In this document: positions 19,948-29,708 of the stretch, piece by piece
How positions within the stretch are numbered: position 1 is the stretch's first letter
Layout of the letters: every line of letters begins with the position of its first letter
DNA from: Pycnococcus provasolii
Lineage: Eukaryota; Chlorophyta; Pseudoscourfieldiophyceae; Pseudoscourfieldiales; Pycnococcaceae
Direction of reading: 5' to 3'
DNA length: 64,000 bases
NCBI GenBank assembly: GCA_938743325.2
Contig: OW568861.1
Coordinates: forward strand, 930,001 to 994,000
Made by a program: the position numbers and the translations under genes
The notes under the pieces: model-generated
Databases searched by the model: none
What the model saw: only the letters and a program-made list of their open reading frames with translations
What the model was told of the DNA's origin: nothing

Positions 19948-21321
19948 TTACTTGGGGTCACACGACTGGCTCACTGGCTTATCAACACTGCCAACTCTAG
20001 AGACACCACCAACAACGTCGTCTTTTGACGCACTCGCGTTGCCGTTATCACCGCGCCGCCGCCATTTCGTGAGGTGTGACCACCACGCGCCAAGACGACG
20101 GCCAGCCATGGCCACACCTGGCCTCATTCGGAGATGAGGATCCGCGGGATCGGAGGCTGGACGATCTTCTGGAATCCAAGGTGGTCGAGGCTTCCGACGC
20201 CATCGCAGTCCTGAAACTTCCGCCATGACGCGGCATCGAGGACGAATGCGATTGCCTCGCTCGAGAAGTCCAAGCTCGACACGTAAGGGCCACTGTGTGT
20301 TCGAACGCCAGCTTGCGAACAGCTCCACCTCCGACGCGCCGCGTTCTGATGGATCCATGTCTACGAGGCCCGAACTGCCTTCGCATGCTACCACGCGCAC
20401 ACCGGCAGAAAGAGCTCCGTCGAGCACTCCGTGTGCACTTCGGCGAAGGAAGGAAGAGCCTGTGGTTGGTGCATCTGTCGTGCGAGCCTCTGACGGAGTT
20501 GTCAAATCCTCCACCTTCTTCTCCTCAGCCAAAGCTAGATCTGCATTCGCCTTCGACACACCTTCCGTCTGTGCTGCCGGTGCCACGGTTGCGCTTGCTC
20601 TTGACGCACGTTTCGCATCCTCTGACACCTTGTCTCGCCTTTTGAAACCGCGCTTGTTCAGATTCCATCTCACGCCCACAGCATCCAATCGCACTTGTTT
20701 ACCCTCGGGGAAACTCAGGCCCAGCTCCACCTCGTGCAGAGGACTGAAGAAGTCTATTGGTCCCAAAAGTCCGTCAACGCTAACGCGGAGGTGCACAGGC
20801 TTCACGCCTAGCACGCTCCGTCGACTTGACTGTGCGCGTCGTCGGACCACTGGCGGCGCGACGGGCACATCAACGTAGATGGCACCTAAGCTCTGCGCGA
20901 GGCTCCACCCGCATAGTGCGATATCTCGAATCATGTGGTCGAATACCTGCGCCGTGAAGTCGTCGTCGTCGTCGTCTGCGCCGCCGCCCGGCACATGCCC
21001 GTTCGCGTTTGCGGTTGACGATGTGTATCGTCGTGTGCTTCTGTAGAAGTCGCGCTCCCGCTTCATTTTCTCGACGCACTTCTCCTCGTGCACAGCCTTG
21101 CAGCACCTGGACACGTCTTGGAATCGCGCCACGTCACCACCCTTATCTGGGTGGTTGCGCCTCGCCCAGTGACGAAAGGACGCACTGCCAAACGTGGGTG
21201 AAGGTGCGTCGGCGCTGGTCGTTGACGCCGTGGTCGTTGACGAGGCTATGCCTTCCTTGGCCAGCAGGCGAACGCACCGCTCACACTCGCGCCACATCGA
21301 CGCATGGCCGCCGCCAGTCAT
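19948..21321 (-). CDS. J-domain protein of unknown role
   Basis: 457 residues from ATG at 21321. Residues about 45-75 contain an HPDKGGD core (HPD at 57-59) with flanking helices, the signature of DnaJ/Hsp40 proteins that stimulate Hsp70. The J-domain is short and divergent: helix I is weak. The rest (VHLRVSVDGLLGPIDFFSPLHEVELGLSF and beyond) matches no domain I know and is polar and basic, with an Asp run at about 114-119. No signal or transit peptide is evident. A telomere-like tract lies 68 bp before the start. Confidence 0.65.
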   Translation of the reverse strand: MTGGGHASMWRECERCVRLLAKEGIASSTTTASTTSADAPSPTFGSASFRHWARRNHPDKGGDVARFQDVSRCCKAVHEEKCVEKMKRERDFYRSTRRYTSSTANANGHVPGGGADDDDDDFTAQVFDHMIRDIALCGWSLAQSLGAIYVDVPVAPPVVRRRAQSSRRSVLGVKPVHLRVSVDGLLGPIDFFSPLHEVELGLSFPEGKQVRLDAVGVRWNLNKRGFKRRDKVSEDAKRASRASATVAPAAQTEGVSKANADLALAEEKKVEDLTTPSEARTTDAPTTGSSFLRRSAHGVLDGALSAGVRVVACEGSSGLVDMDPSERGASEVELFASWRSNTQWPLRVELGLLERGNRIRPRCRVMAEVSGLRWRRKPRPPWIPEDRPASDPADPHLRMRPGVAMAGRRLGAWWSHLTKWRRRGDNGNASASKDDVVGGVSRVGSVDKPVSQSCDPK

Positions 21322-22144
21322 GAGAGGTTACACTGAGGCAGGTCAGGTGAGGCTGCCAGGCCGAAGGGGAGGGGGGAGTGGCGCGTGCCTAACCCTAACC
21401 CTAATCCCACGGCAGGCCCCCACGGCAGTGCAATGGCCTCTCTCCCTTCGCAAGGGCGGGTCCCTTGGCAGGTCGCAGCACGCCTTGGCAATGCTCCGCC
21501 TGTGGTATGGTACTTAGAGTGGTAGACACCTGTGGTAGACTAACCTTAGAGTAAAGGCTGTACAGGAGAGGAAGAGGGCACGAGAGGGACGAATGACGGC
21601 TGGCTGTGACGACACAGATTGACGACACTGGTAAACCTTTATGCACTGCCGACCAGGTGCAGTAAGTAGTTCTTACATACAGCTGTAAGACGGTTTTCTC
21701 GTAGGCAGACTCCCTTTCTGTTCTCGTTCTGGCGCGTCGTACATGCGCGTGGTATGTAGGAACGAGCCTGAAGGAGCCTGAACGAGCCTGAAGAAGCCTG
21801 AAGGACGAACGCGCGCCTCGCCCAAGATCCTCGCACACCTAGGAGAGGAGTGAGGATTACCTCCACGCATTACCTACCTGTAGGGGAGATGTGGTAAAGG
21901 GAGGTGGCATCAGCCTTAAGGCCATAATGAACATTTTAGGGCCAGGCAGCCAGGTGGCCTGATGAACTCTGATGTCTGAAGCGACTTCTGGCCTTCGCGC
22001 ATCGGGCAAGTGCTCCCTCCCCTCCCCTCCCCGCTGCTCTTCAAGGAAGTTGTTCAACCTCACCCTCTGGGGCATTCAAACCAAACACACGCCTTCTTTA
22101 CTTCTTTTGGTTGGGCTCCTCTAGTTCCGAGTACACGGTTGGGT
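21322..22144. promoter_or_regulatory. divergent 5' region, J-protein / calcium-binding TPR gene
   Basis: 823 bp between two diverging starts. It holds a telomere-like tract (21389-21408), GGTAGAC repeats (21520-21542) and GCCTGAA-type direct repeats near 21766-21800. Small frames here have no recognisable protein. Confidence 0.5.
21389..21408. promoter_or_regulatory. telomere-repeat-like tract
   Basis: CTAACCCTAACCCTAATCCC on the plus strand, 68 bp upstream of the J-protein ATG. Confidence 0.6.
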
Positions 22145-25100
22145 ATGGAGGCATTAATGTCTCCCTCCATGGAGATGGAGGACTCTCCCTCGTCCCTTAG
22201 GCACATGCGCAAGCTGCGCATGATCTTCGAAAAGCACGACGCCGACGGGGACGGACGCCTGTCGCGCGACGAAATGGCCGCACTCGTCGGCGCGGTGAAC
22301 CCGTCCGTGCACTTCACACCCAGCCAGGTGAGTCAGTCAGCACCTTAAGGACCTTGAGGCGAAATTTCGGACTCCTTTTGCGACCCTTGCAAGAAAGACA
22401 AGACAAGGAGGAGGAACCGAACACACACACAAAAAAACTAACACGACACACAAAACGACTTTCCCTTGACCCTTCCTTCTTCAGGTATCGGCGATCCTCG
22501 ACGAAGTCTTCAAGACATACGGCAGGTACATCGAGGATGGTGGCTTAAGTCTCGCGGGGCTCAAGTGCACGTACGACGACGGCGCGGGGGACATAGACCG
22601 CGACTTTTCCGCACTTGGCCTGCGCCTTCCTGGCGACCCAGCCGTCGACGACGAACGTGACGCGGCCAGTCCCTCAGCAGCTGCGGTGACGAAAGAGCCG
22701 AAGAACAAGGGGCCGGCGGACGACGACGCGGACGACGACGACGGTGCCTCGGACTACACATACGACGACGCGGACGCGCGCTCAGAGACGAGCTACTACT
22801 CGTACACGCAGAGCGCGTACTCTGGATACTACTCAGAAAGCAAGGCGAGCGAGAGAAGCACGTCAAGTCGAAGTCGCAGCGTGAAAAAGTCTGGTGTGCC
22901 CGCCAACGACGACGACGACGACGGCGGCGCTTCGGAGTACTCGTACGACTATGACACAGACACCGCGTCCGTGTACACAGATGCGTACACGTACTCGCAG
23001 TACACGGATACCGAATATACAGAAGACGATGCGAGCGTCGCCGCACCAGGCTCGCCCGGAAAAGGTTCAGGGCGAGGTCGGTCGCCAAACCCGAGACCAA
23101 GCACCGAGTCGCAGCGCGACGGAAGTGTGGGCGCGGCAGTGGCGGGAGCGAGAGATGGCGACGACGAACAATCGATGTCGCCAGCCGCGGCAGCCGCGGC
23201 GGCGGAAATTGATGCGGTGGCGGAGGAGGAGGCTGCAAAAGAGGCTGCCGAGCTCAAAACACCGCAGGCGGAAAGAAAGTCTGGGGAAGCTGAGCGAACT
23301 CCGTACGCATCCGCGCAGGCACAAAGACCAAAGGACGGTGACGACGACGACGACGACGCATACACCGAGTACACTGATGACACGTACAGCGTATACTCCG
23401 ACTCGGAGTATACCTACAATACGGAGGAGGGTACCGAGGCCATCGATGCGTCGACGGCGTACGATGATGAGTACTCTGGAAGCGACAACGACGATGCGTA
23501 TACAGAGGTCACAGACTACACGGAGTATTCGGATTACGAGAGTGTGGTCACAGCTCCCACGGAATACACCGATGCATACTCGGATGGCGAAGATGCGAAC
23601 ACCGAGAAGGACTACGAGCTTGCGGCGCTCGCTCGCGAGAAGCGCAAAGAGTCCGAGTTAGTTGAGGCGGCGCCGCCGACGACCATTGCCTCATTCTCCG
23701 AGGATTCGCCTGAGGCGCAGGCGCTGAAGAATGCTGCCAAGGAGCTGTGCACCACTCATCCAAAGCCATTGTACAACCAGGCGGGCGACAAGAGAAGTCG
23801 TGCGGAGCTCGACGCAAATTCTGGCGCAATCGTGGCGATTGCGCCGGCGGCGGCGGCTGAGAATCAGAACCAAGATGAAAAGAGTGGCATCATGACAGCG
23901 CTGCGCCGAAGGCTGGATCGGTCGGCGCAGAATGCTGCAGCAGCCGCGACGGAGGCGGCGTGCGCAGAGCTGCGTCGGCGCGCGGATGCGTATGGCCCAA
24001 GTCCGCTCGAGTACTGGTGTCACCTTTCCCTTGCTGCCGGATTTGCGGAACACGGCTGGTTCGAGGAGGCGCTGCCGAGCCTTCGCGCTTGCGTGGCTCT
24101 CAGTGCGAAGCTTCCCACGCCGCACTTCCGCATGGGAAATGCACTGTTTGCACTTGGGCGTATGGCGGAGGCGCGCGAAGGCTACGAGGCGGCGCTCCAG
24201 GCATGCGTGGACGCCATAGCGGCGGAGGCGTCAGAGGCGTTTGCGAACGGCGACGTGGATGCAGGCAGGGAACTGCAGAAGAAAGTGCATCCCCTTCTCC
24301 CGAAGGTGCACACGAATCTAGGCGTGGCCTTCGAGACCGAAGGCTTGTTGATGTCGGCGTGTGAGCACTACCGCGAGTCGGCGCTGCTCAATCCCACACA
24401 CCATAAGTCTCTGAAACTTCTAGGGAGCGCTCTGCTTGGACTGGGAGAGCACGAGGCTGCACGCGAGGCGCTCGGCCATGCGATCTTGCTCAACCCAGAG
24501 TACGCCGATGCGCACTGCGACCTCGGCTTAGCGCTTGCGGATGGCGGCGACTACGCGTCAGCCAAGTCGGCATTCGAGGAGGCGGTGCGTCTTGACGAGA
24601 AGCACGCGTCAGCCTGGTACAATCTAGGAAATACCTGCCGAATGCTCCAAGAGCATGAAGCTGCCGTGACAGCCTACGAGAAATGCGAGGAGGTGGATCC
24701 GTCCAACTGGCGCGCTGCTCTAAATGCGAGCACGGCGCTGCTTAGTCTTGGGCGTTCAAAGGAGGCGCACGTGCGCCTGGAGAGAGCATGGCAGCAGGCT
24801 GGTCAGCGGGTGGATCTCTACCACGCCCTTCAGCACCTTCGGGCGATCAAGGCGAACAAGGACATGATCGGCGCGCTGATGCACCAGCATCATGCGCAGA
24901 CCCTAGGCAGCGGCAGTGGTGCTTCTTCGAACGGTGCGTCGTCATCAGCTACCAAGAAGGACGTGTCAAGTTCCTCATCCTTGAAGACGAAGCAGGAGAA
25001 CGGCGCCGACAAGGCTGCAGACCTGTCCGAGATTGAGCTGCATGAGAAGGACGAGAATGGAGAAACTGCGACTGGCGTAGACACAGGCGAGGTGGCCGTT

Positions 25101-25976
25101 GCTCCATTTGGTGCGAAGAACGACCGCGTCAGCTCGTCGGAACACATGCATTCTGCATTGGAAGTCCACTCGCTGCAGCGGCGCACCCGCGTTGGGCGTT
25201 GCCCAGTGAAGCGCTTCCGAGATGAGGCGACGGAATCAAACCTTCCTGAAGAATCGCGAGCCAGCACATCGGCTGGGCGTGGTCGCCCGGTGCGCAAGGC
25301 ACGCATCGAGAGAATCTTTCGTAGAGTTCTGCAAATGGAAGGCTCGAAGCAATTCAGCGGTGCGATGCGATGCATGAACGAGCGCGTCCTCCGCACGCTC
25401 GACAAGGGCCGCCGTGGGATGGTGGACCTGTCCCTCTGCCTCGCCGTGCTGGCGCCGCTCGCACGCGGCACGCTACAGGAGCGCCTCAGCGTCGTATTCG
25501 AACTTCTGCTCTGGCGTCGCCCCGAGCTGTCGGCGGAGGCATCTCTGACCTGGGAGGACACACGCGAGTACTTTGTCGCGCTTCGCGCGGTGTGCAGCCT
25601 TCCCCCCGGGGCGGAACTTCCCACGTCTGAAGGCGATCTTGTTTCAGCCGCGATGTTCGGAAGGTACTTCACAGACGACGACATTGGCATCGGCGGCGTG
25701 CTCAAGGCTCTCATGAAGATGGAGCGTGCTCAACACGTGCGCCATGGGCTGGTGTGTGCGGTAACGCACAGCGAAATTGTGGGGCCTCGCTACACGTGCG
25801 TGTCTCCTGGCGTACGTCGCTTCGATTTGGGCGCACAGGCGTACGCTGAGCGGCGCGTTCCGAAGGAGGCGAACAAATCGCCGCCAAGCTCGTTCATTTT
25901 TGAGGAGTCGCTGCAGCCACCTACTCCAGGAGAGGTGATGGGCCTCAGACTCAAAAAGTTGTTCCGTGGCGGATAA
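22145..25976 (+). CDS. calcium-binding EF-hand/TPR protein (plant At1g05150 type), one intron
   Basis: Two exons, 22145-22327 and 22485-25976, give 1224 residues. The intron (22328-22484, GTGAGT...TTCTTCAG, phase 0) is supported because joining the exons restores the family sequence after the EF-hand: VSAILDEVFKTYG, then TYDDGAGDIDRDFSALGL. The EF-hand loop is DADGDGRLSRDE at residues 32-43. Residues about 566-830 are TPR repeats, and the C-terminus (IERIFRRVLQMEGSKQFSGAM... WEDTREYF) matches the plant family's conserved end. Between them is a long insert rich in Tyr, Asp, Glu, Ser and Thr (SYYSYTQSAYSGYYSES, YTEYTDDTYSVYSDSEYTY), absent from plant relatives as I know them. The role is unknown; calcium-regulated scaffolding is inferred. 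Confidence 0.85.
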
Positions 25977-26189
25977 ATATGTTTTATCGTAATTCAAATT
26001 CTAAAGTCTTGAGAGCCCGATTCCCACTTCCCATCATCTCATAGCTCTGTCTTGTGTGAATGGACGACCGGTGGACGAAGTAAGGTACAATCCATGAGTC
26101 CATGACTGAATGAACGATCTTAAGGTTGATTAGCTTGTAACATCTCTCCAAAAAAAAACCGCAACAGCGGCGCGGGTGCGCGCAATGAT
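25977..26189. other. convergent 3' gap
   Basis: 213 bp with an A-run (26151-26158) and copy B of the dispersed gene-end element. Confidence 0.6.
26054..26119 (+). repeat. dispersed gene-end element, copy B
   Basis: Shares GTGAATGGACGACCG, GTGGACGAAGTAA and CATGACTGAATGA with the other copies (1159-1226, 59075-59137). It starts 78 bp after the stop of the TPR gene. Confidence 0.7.
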
Positions 26190-26736
26190 TCAGAAGTTCG
26201 CAAAATCGAAATACTCGTCGGCCTCAAGTAGCTGACTATCGTCTTGACGAGCTCCACTGGTGTTGCCACCGACTTCTTCTTCTCCCCCTTCACTACCGAG
26301 GTAATTCGTCAATTCAGTCATCCATTCGTTGGAATCGGCTGATGGCAACACTATGTCGCCCATGACTTCACGCCAATTCGATTCGTCATCGCCGGAAGTA
26401 GATTGGGGCGGCGGAGGAGATGGTGGTGGCGAGGAGGGAGGAGGAGATGGCGGCGGTGGCGCAAGCACGGCGCCAGCTCGTGATGAAGCCACGTCGCCGC
26501 TAGCCCCCGCTCCTCCTCCTCCCGGCACGCACTTCACCCATCCTCCAACTTCATTTCGGCACCATGACGATTCGCTGGAACCATCAAAGCTTACGCACTC
26601 GTCGTACATCTGTCCAGCGAAAGGAAATGGAAATGCGCAGCCATTTTGAACGCTTCTTGTCCTCGACGTTTCTTCCGAAGCGACCATAGCCGCGTCATCA
26701 ATTGGCGGCGGCGGCGGCGGCGGAGCTGGAGGAGGA

Positions 26737-26786
<50 letters not shown>

Positions 26787-27893
26787 AGCTGGAGGAGGCG
26801 GCAGCGGAGCCGGAGGCGGCAGCGGAGATGCTGGCAAAGGAGGAGGAGGAGGAGGTGGTGGTGGTGGCTCCGTCACGTCCGCTGACGGCATAAGCGGCAT
26901 TGGTGGCAGCACTTCCTCAATTGGCGACGATGACTGTGACGGCGGAGACGCCATTATTATCTGAGGTTTCACTGCATAGCTGCCACTGTTAAGACGCCAC
27001 CACTGCGTTCTTCCCATGAACGAAGCAATGGGACTTCGTGCCACTTCCGTGCCACTTCGTGCCACTTCGTCTTCTTCCGGCGGTGCCACTTCTTCTTCTT
27101 CTGGCGGTGCCACTTCAGGCGGTGCCACTTCCTCTGCTCCACCACCCATTTCTTGTGGTGGCACGATATCTTCTGGATTGTAGTAGTCGTATCCTTCACC
27201 TCCTTCTTCCTGCCAAAAATCATCAGGATTGTCGTAAGGGAATAGGGAAATGTCGTTGAGTGCGCCAGCCTCAGCTAGCGTCGTAGGCTTGTCTGATGAC
27301 ACAGGAGCCGTGTCCACGCTCAATTGGGGAGGAGCCGTGTCCACGCTCATCTGTGGAGGAGCCGTGTCCATGCTCATCTGTGGAGGAGCCGTGTCCATGC
27401 TCATCTGTGGAGGAGCTGTTGGATCGTTGAAGTTTTCGGCATCAATCGAAGGAGAAGAAGTAGTTGTGTCCAATGATGGTGGTGAGACTGTTGCGGCAGC
27501 ACTGTTCATCATGATGGTGGGAGCCGAAGTTGGAGCTGTCGCGGGCTCTTCTTCTTTTTCTTGCTGCTGCTGACGCACCGTCATTTCCGATTCCACCTGC
27601 CGCTGTACCGCCTGTACCGGCTGTACGTAAGCGGGCATTTCACACTCCACCCACGCGTTGCTCGCATCTTTGCACCAAGGTTTTTCACGACGTCCGTTGA
27701 AGAAGACGCATTCGTTGAACGACTCGCCGGCGAACGTGAATGGGAATGCACACGAAGAAGACTGTGCATTCGCGACTCCTACTTTGATTGTCACGCCCCT
27801 CGCGTTTGACGACGTCCCCAGCGGCGAAGTCACGAGCGCTTGGATCGCGACGGACGCGACGATGACGACAACGAGTGACGACGAGATCGCCAT
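26190..27893 (-). CDS. secreted Pro-rich protein with two fibronectin-type-II-like modules
   Basis: 567 residues from the ATG at 27893; an open stretch upstream begins only with TTG. Residues 1-25 are a signal peptide or anchor (MAISSSLVVVIVASVAIQAL). Two similar modules with four Cys each lie at about 45-86 (CAFPFTFAGESFNEC...KPWCKDASNAWVEC) and 416-456 (CAFPFPFAGQMYDEC...SSWCRNEVGGWVKC). Both show the CxFPF...G...C...WC...W..C pattern of fibronectin type II domains. Between them are Asp/Thr/Ala/Pro repeats (TAPPQMSMD, four copies), Glu/Pro repeats and a polyproline tract. This suggests a cell-wall or matrix glycoprotein. FN2 modules bind collagen or glycans in animals; the ligand here is unknown. 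Confidence 0.7.
26700..26860 (-). repeat. polyproline-coding GC-rich tract
   Basis: GGC/GGA triplet runs on the plus strand encode long Pro stretches in the FN2-like protein, with Ala interruptions. Likely length-variable. Confidence 0.8.
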
Positions 27894-28373
27894 GACGGTA
27901 ACCAGCCAAGTGCACGCACAGAGCCACCGATGCGTGACTTCTTCTGCTGGTGCACGGATTGTGAACTTGTGAAGACCTGTGGCAGTGAAGCAAGCAGTGA
28001 CCAGTGATGAGGTGCGTGACGCAAGAAAGGGGAAGGCGAAGTCCGAGAAGGTGATGTCAACCAAAGGACAAGGCAGGGGCAGGGGCAGGTGGGAAGGTGA
28101 AATCCGTTTCCTGGGATGCGCCGTAGGAAGTACTTCTCGGGTTTCACATTCTCGGGTCTCGGGTTGTATTCTTGGCTTCCCCGACAGGTTTCCCCGACCG
28201 CTCCAGGAATAAGGCCCTGGTAACCCTAACCCTAACCCTGCTGATGTGTATATAGTCTATGAACGCCTCTTTTCTTTGTCGTCCTTGTTTCTCTGATGGT
28301 GTGTTGTCGTGAAAAGATTCTCATGGTTACATTTTTGGTTTTGTTGAACTACAGTACTTACTGTTGTACACAA
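27894..28373. promoter_or_regulatory. 5' region of FN2-like gene and 3' flank of SLC25 gene
   Basis: 480 bp with a telomere-like tract (28218-28239) and CTCGGGT repeats (28135-28160). No gene seen. The first ~170 bp keep the FN2 frame open but lack an ATG. Confidence 0.5.
28218..28239. promoter_or_regulatory. telomere-repeat-like tract
   Basis: Three CCCTAA-type units (GGTAACCCTAACCCTAACCC), 325 bp upstream of the FN2-like ATG. It is the most distant of the set from a start codon. Confidence 0.5.
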
Positions 28374-29405
28374 TTAGACACTCACACTAGAAGTCGTAGC
28401 CGTCGACGAGGGGCACGATATTTGCTCGATGGCACCGAGCACGCTCTCGTACACCAAAAATGTGACTCCTGATGCGGGAAGCACGCGCAGCACGCTCGGG
28501 CCGATACCCCGATAGAAACCTCGTAAGCCTTCGGCACGCCACAGCGCAGCGGCTGTTCCACCAAGCGTCAAGCTTTCGCTGCCGACGCTGCGACGCTGCT
28601 GCATGCGCGAGCGAAGCACCTGGTTCGGGTACGTTGTCACGGAGGCGAATAGCTTAGACGCCATGCCTGCGGCACCAGCTTCTAAGGGTGTTATTTGCGA
28701 CCTGCCTCCGCCACACCAGTGCTTGAGTTCCTCGTACGCCATGAACTGCAGAGCGCCGTGACTGACGAGCACGAGGTTCGGGGCAAGGCCAGAGTAGCAC
28801 CCGCGTACTCCCTCCTCCATAAGCAGAGTGCGCAGTCCATGGAACAAGCCGCGGTATGGCACACCTCCTCTTGCTGCGCCTCCGCCGCCGCCGCTTCCGC
28901 TCGACTGAAGCTGCAGCCTCGTCTTGACGACCCACAGAGGGTTCGTCACGCCACACACCGCTGCGCCCGCGACGGCTGCGCACGCCAGGTGTGCGGCTGG
29001 AGAAAGTCTGGGTGCTGTGCTTTGATCTCGTGCCTCGTGACTCTTTGTCAACGTGGACGACGTTGTTGATCTCCTCCACACACCCTTGCACGCCTCGTAC
29101 GCCGCAAAGTACGTTCCCCACGCGAGTGTGCCCCCCACGACTGCTGGCGCGACACCCGCGTAGAGTGCTCGACAGCCTTCCGATCGTGCAATGGCTGATA
29201 GCGCTTGTGGCGTCGACGTGTAGTAGTATTGCCTCGCCGTTTGCAGCGTGCCTGGGTCGCGGTGTCCTTGCACTTGCATGCGTACTTTCACGACATCGAG
29301 CGGGTGGAGAAGGACGACGGAGGCGGCCCCTGCGATTCCCCCCGCCAGTCCTTGTTCGACGGACGACTTCGCTCTAGCAGGCGGTGAAGAGGGCGACGGC
29401 GTCAT
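28374..29405 (-). CDS. SLC25 mitochondrial carrier, folate/NAD-type clade
   Basis: 343 residues from ATG at 29405 (a GTG three codons earlier was rejected). Three tandem carrier repeats carry the signatures PLDVVKVRMQ, NPLWVVKTRLQ and YPNQVLRSRMQ. The Trp in the second signature is typical of the pyrimidine-nucleotide/folate/NAD carriers (SLC25A32, SLC25A33/36 and plant NDT/FOLT). Such proteins exchange nucleotides or cofactors across the inner mitochondrial membrane, or across the chloroplast envelope in plants. The exact substrate cannot be assigned from sequence alone. It is head-to-head with PUS10 across 303 bp. Confidence 0.85.
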   Translation of the reverse strand: MTPSPSSPPARAKSSVEQGLAGGIAGAASVVLLHPLDVVKVRMQVQGHRDPGTLQTARQYYYTSTPQALSAIARSEGCRALYAGVAPAVVGGTLAWGTYFAAYEACKGVWRRSTTSSTLTKSHEARDQSTAPRLSPAAHLACAAVAGAAVCGVTNPLWVVKTRLQLQSSGSGGGGGAARGGVPYRGLFHGLRTLLMEEGVRGCYSGLAPNLVLVSHGALQFMAYEELKHWCGGGRSQITPLEAGAAGMASKLFASVTTYPNQVLRSRMQQRRSVGSESLTLGGTAAALWRAEGLRGFYRGIGPSVLRVLPASGVTFLVYESVLGAIEQISCPSSTATTSSVSV

Positions 29406-29708
29406 GCGCAGCACGCCTCAGAAGGTGCTCAAGCGTGGTGTTCGAAGTGTCCAAGCGTCGCGTGTGTCTATCTGGGCATCAGGATGATACGCGAGTGGGA
29501 GGTACGTGAGATACGGTGTGCGAGGTAATAACGAAGGAAGGGCGACGGGGTTCTTGAGGGGCGCCCCGCTAACCCTAACCCTAACCCTAACCTGAGTTGG
29601 GGGTTTCAAAACAAATCACCGCCCCTGCCCCTCATCAGGTGCGCGTACAGTATTCTTCGGTTCTTCCCCCCTCCTCATCCTCCGTCTGTCAGTGTACTTT
29701 CTGTGAAC
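29406..29708. promoter_or_regulatory. bidirectional promoter, SLC25 carrier / PUS10
   Basis: 303 bp between diverging starts. The only striking element is the telomere-like tract at 29569-29592, placed centrally (164 bp from one ATG, 117 bp from the other). Confidence 0.6.
29569..29592. promoter_or_regulatory. telomere-repeat-like tract, perfect
   Basis: Four perfect CTAACC units, the cleanest (TTAGGG)n run in the window. Confidence 0.65.
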
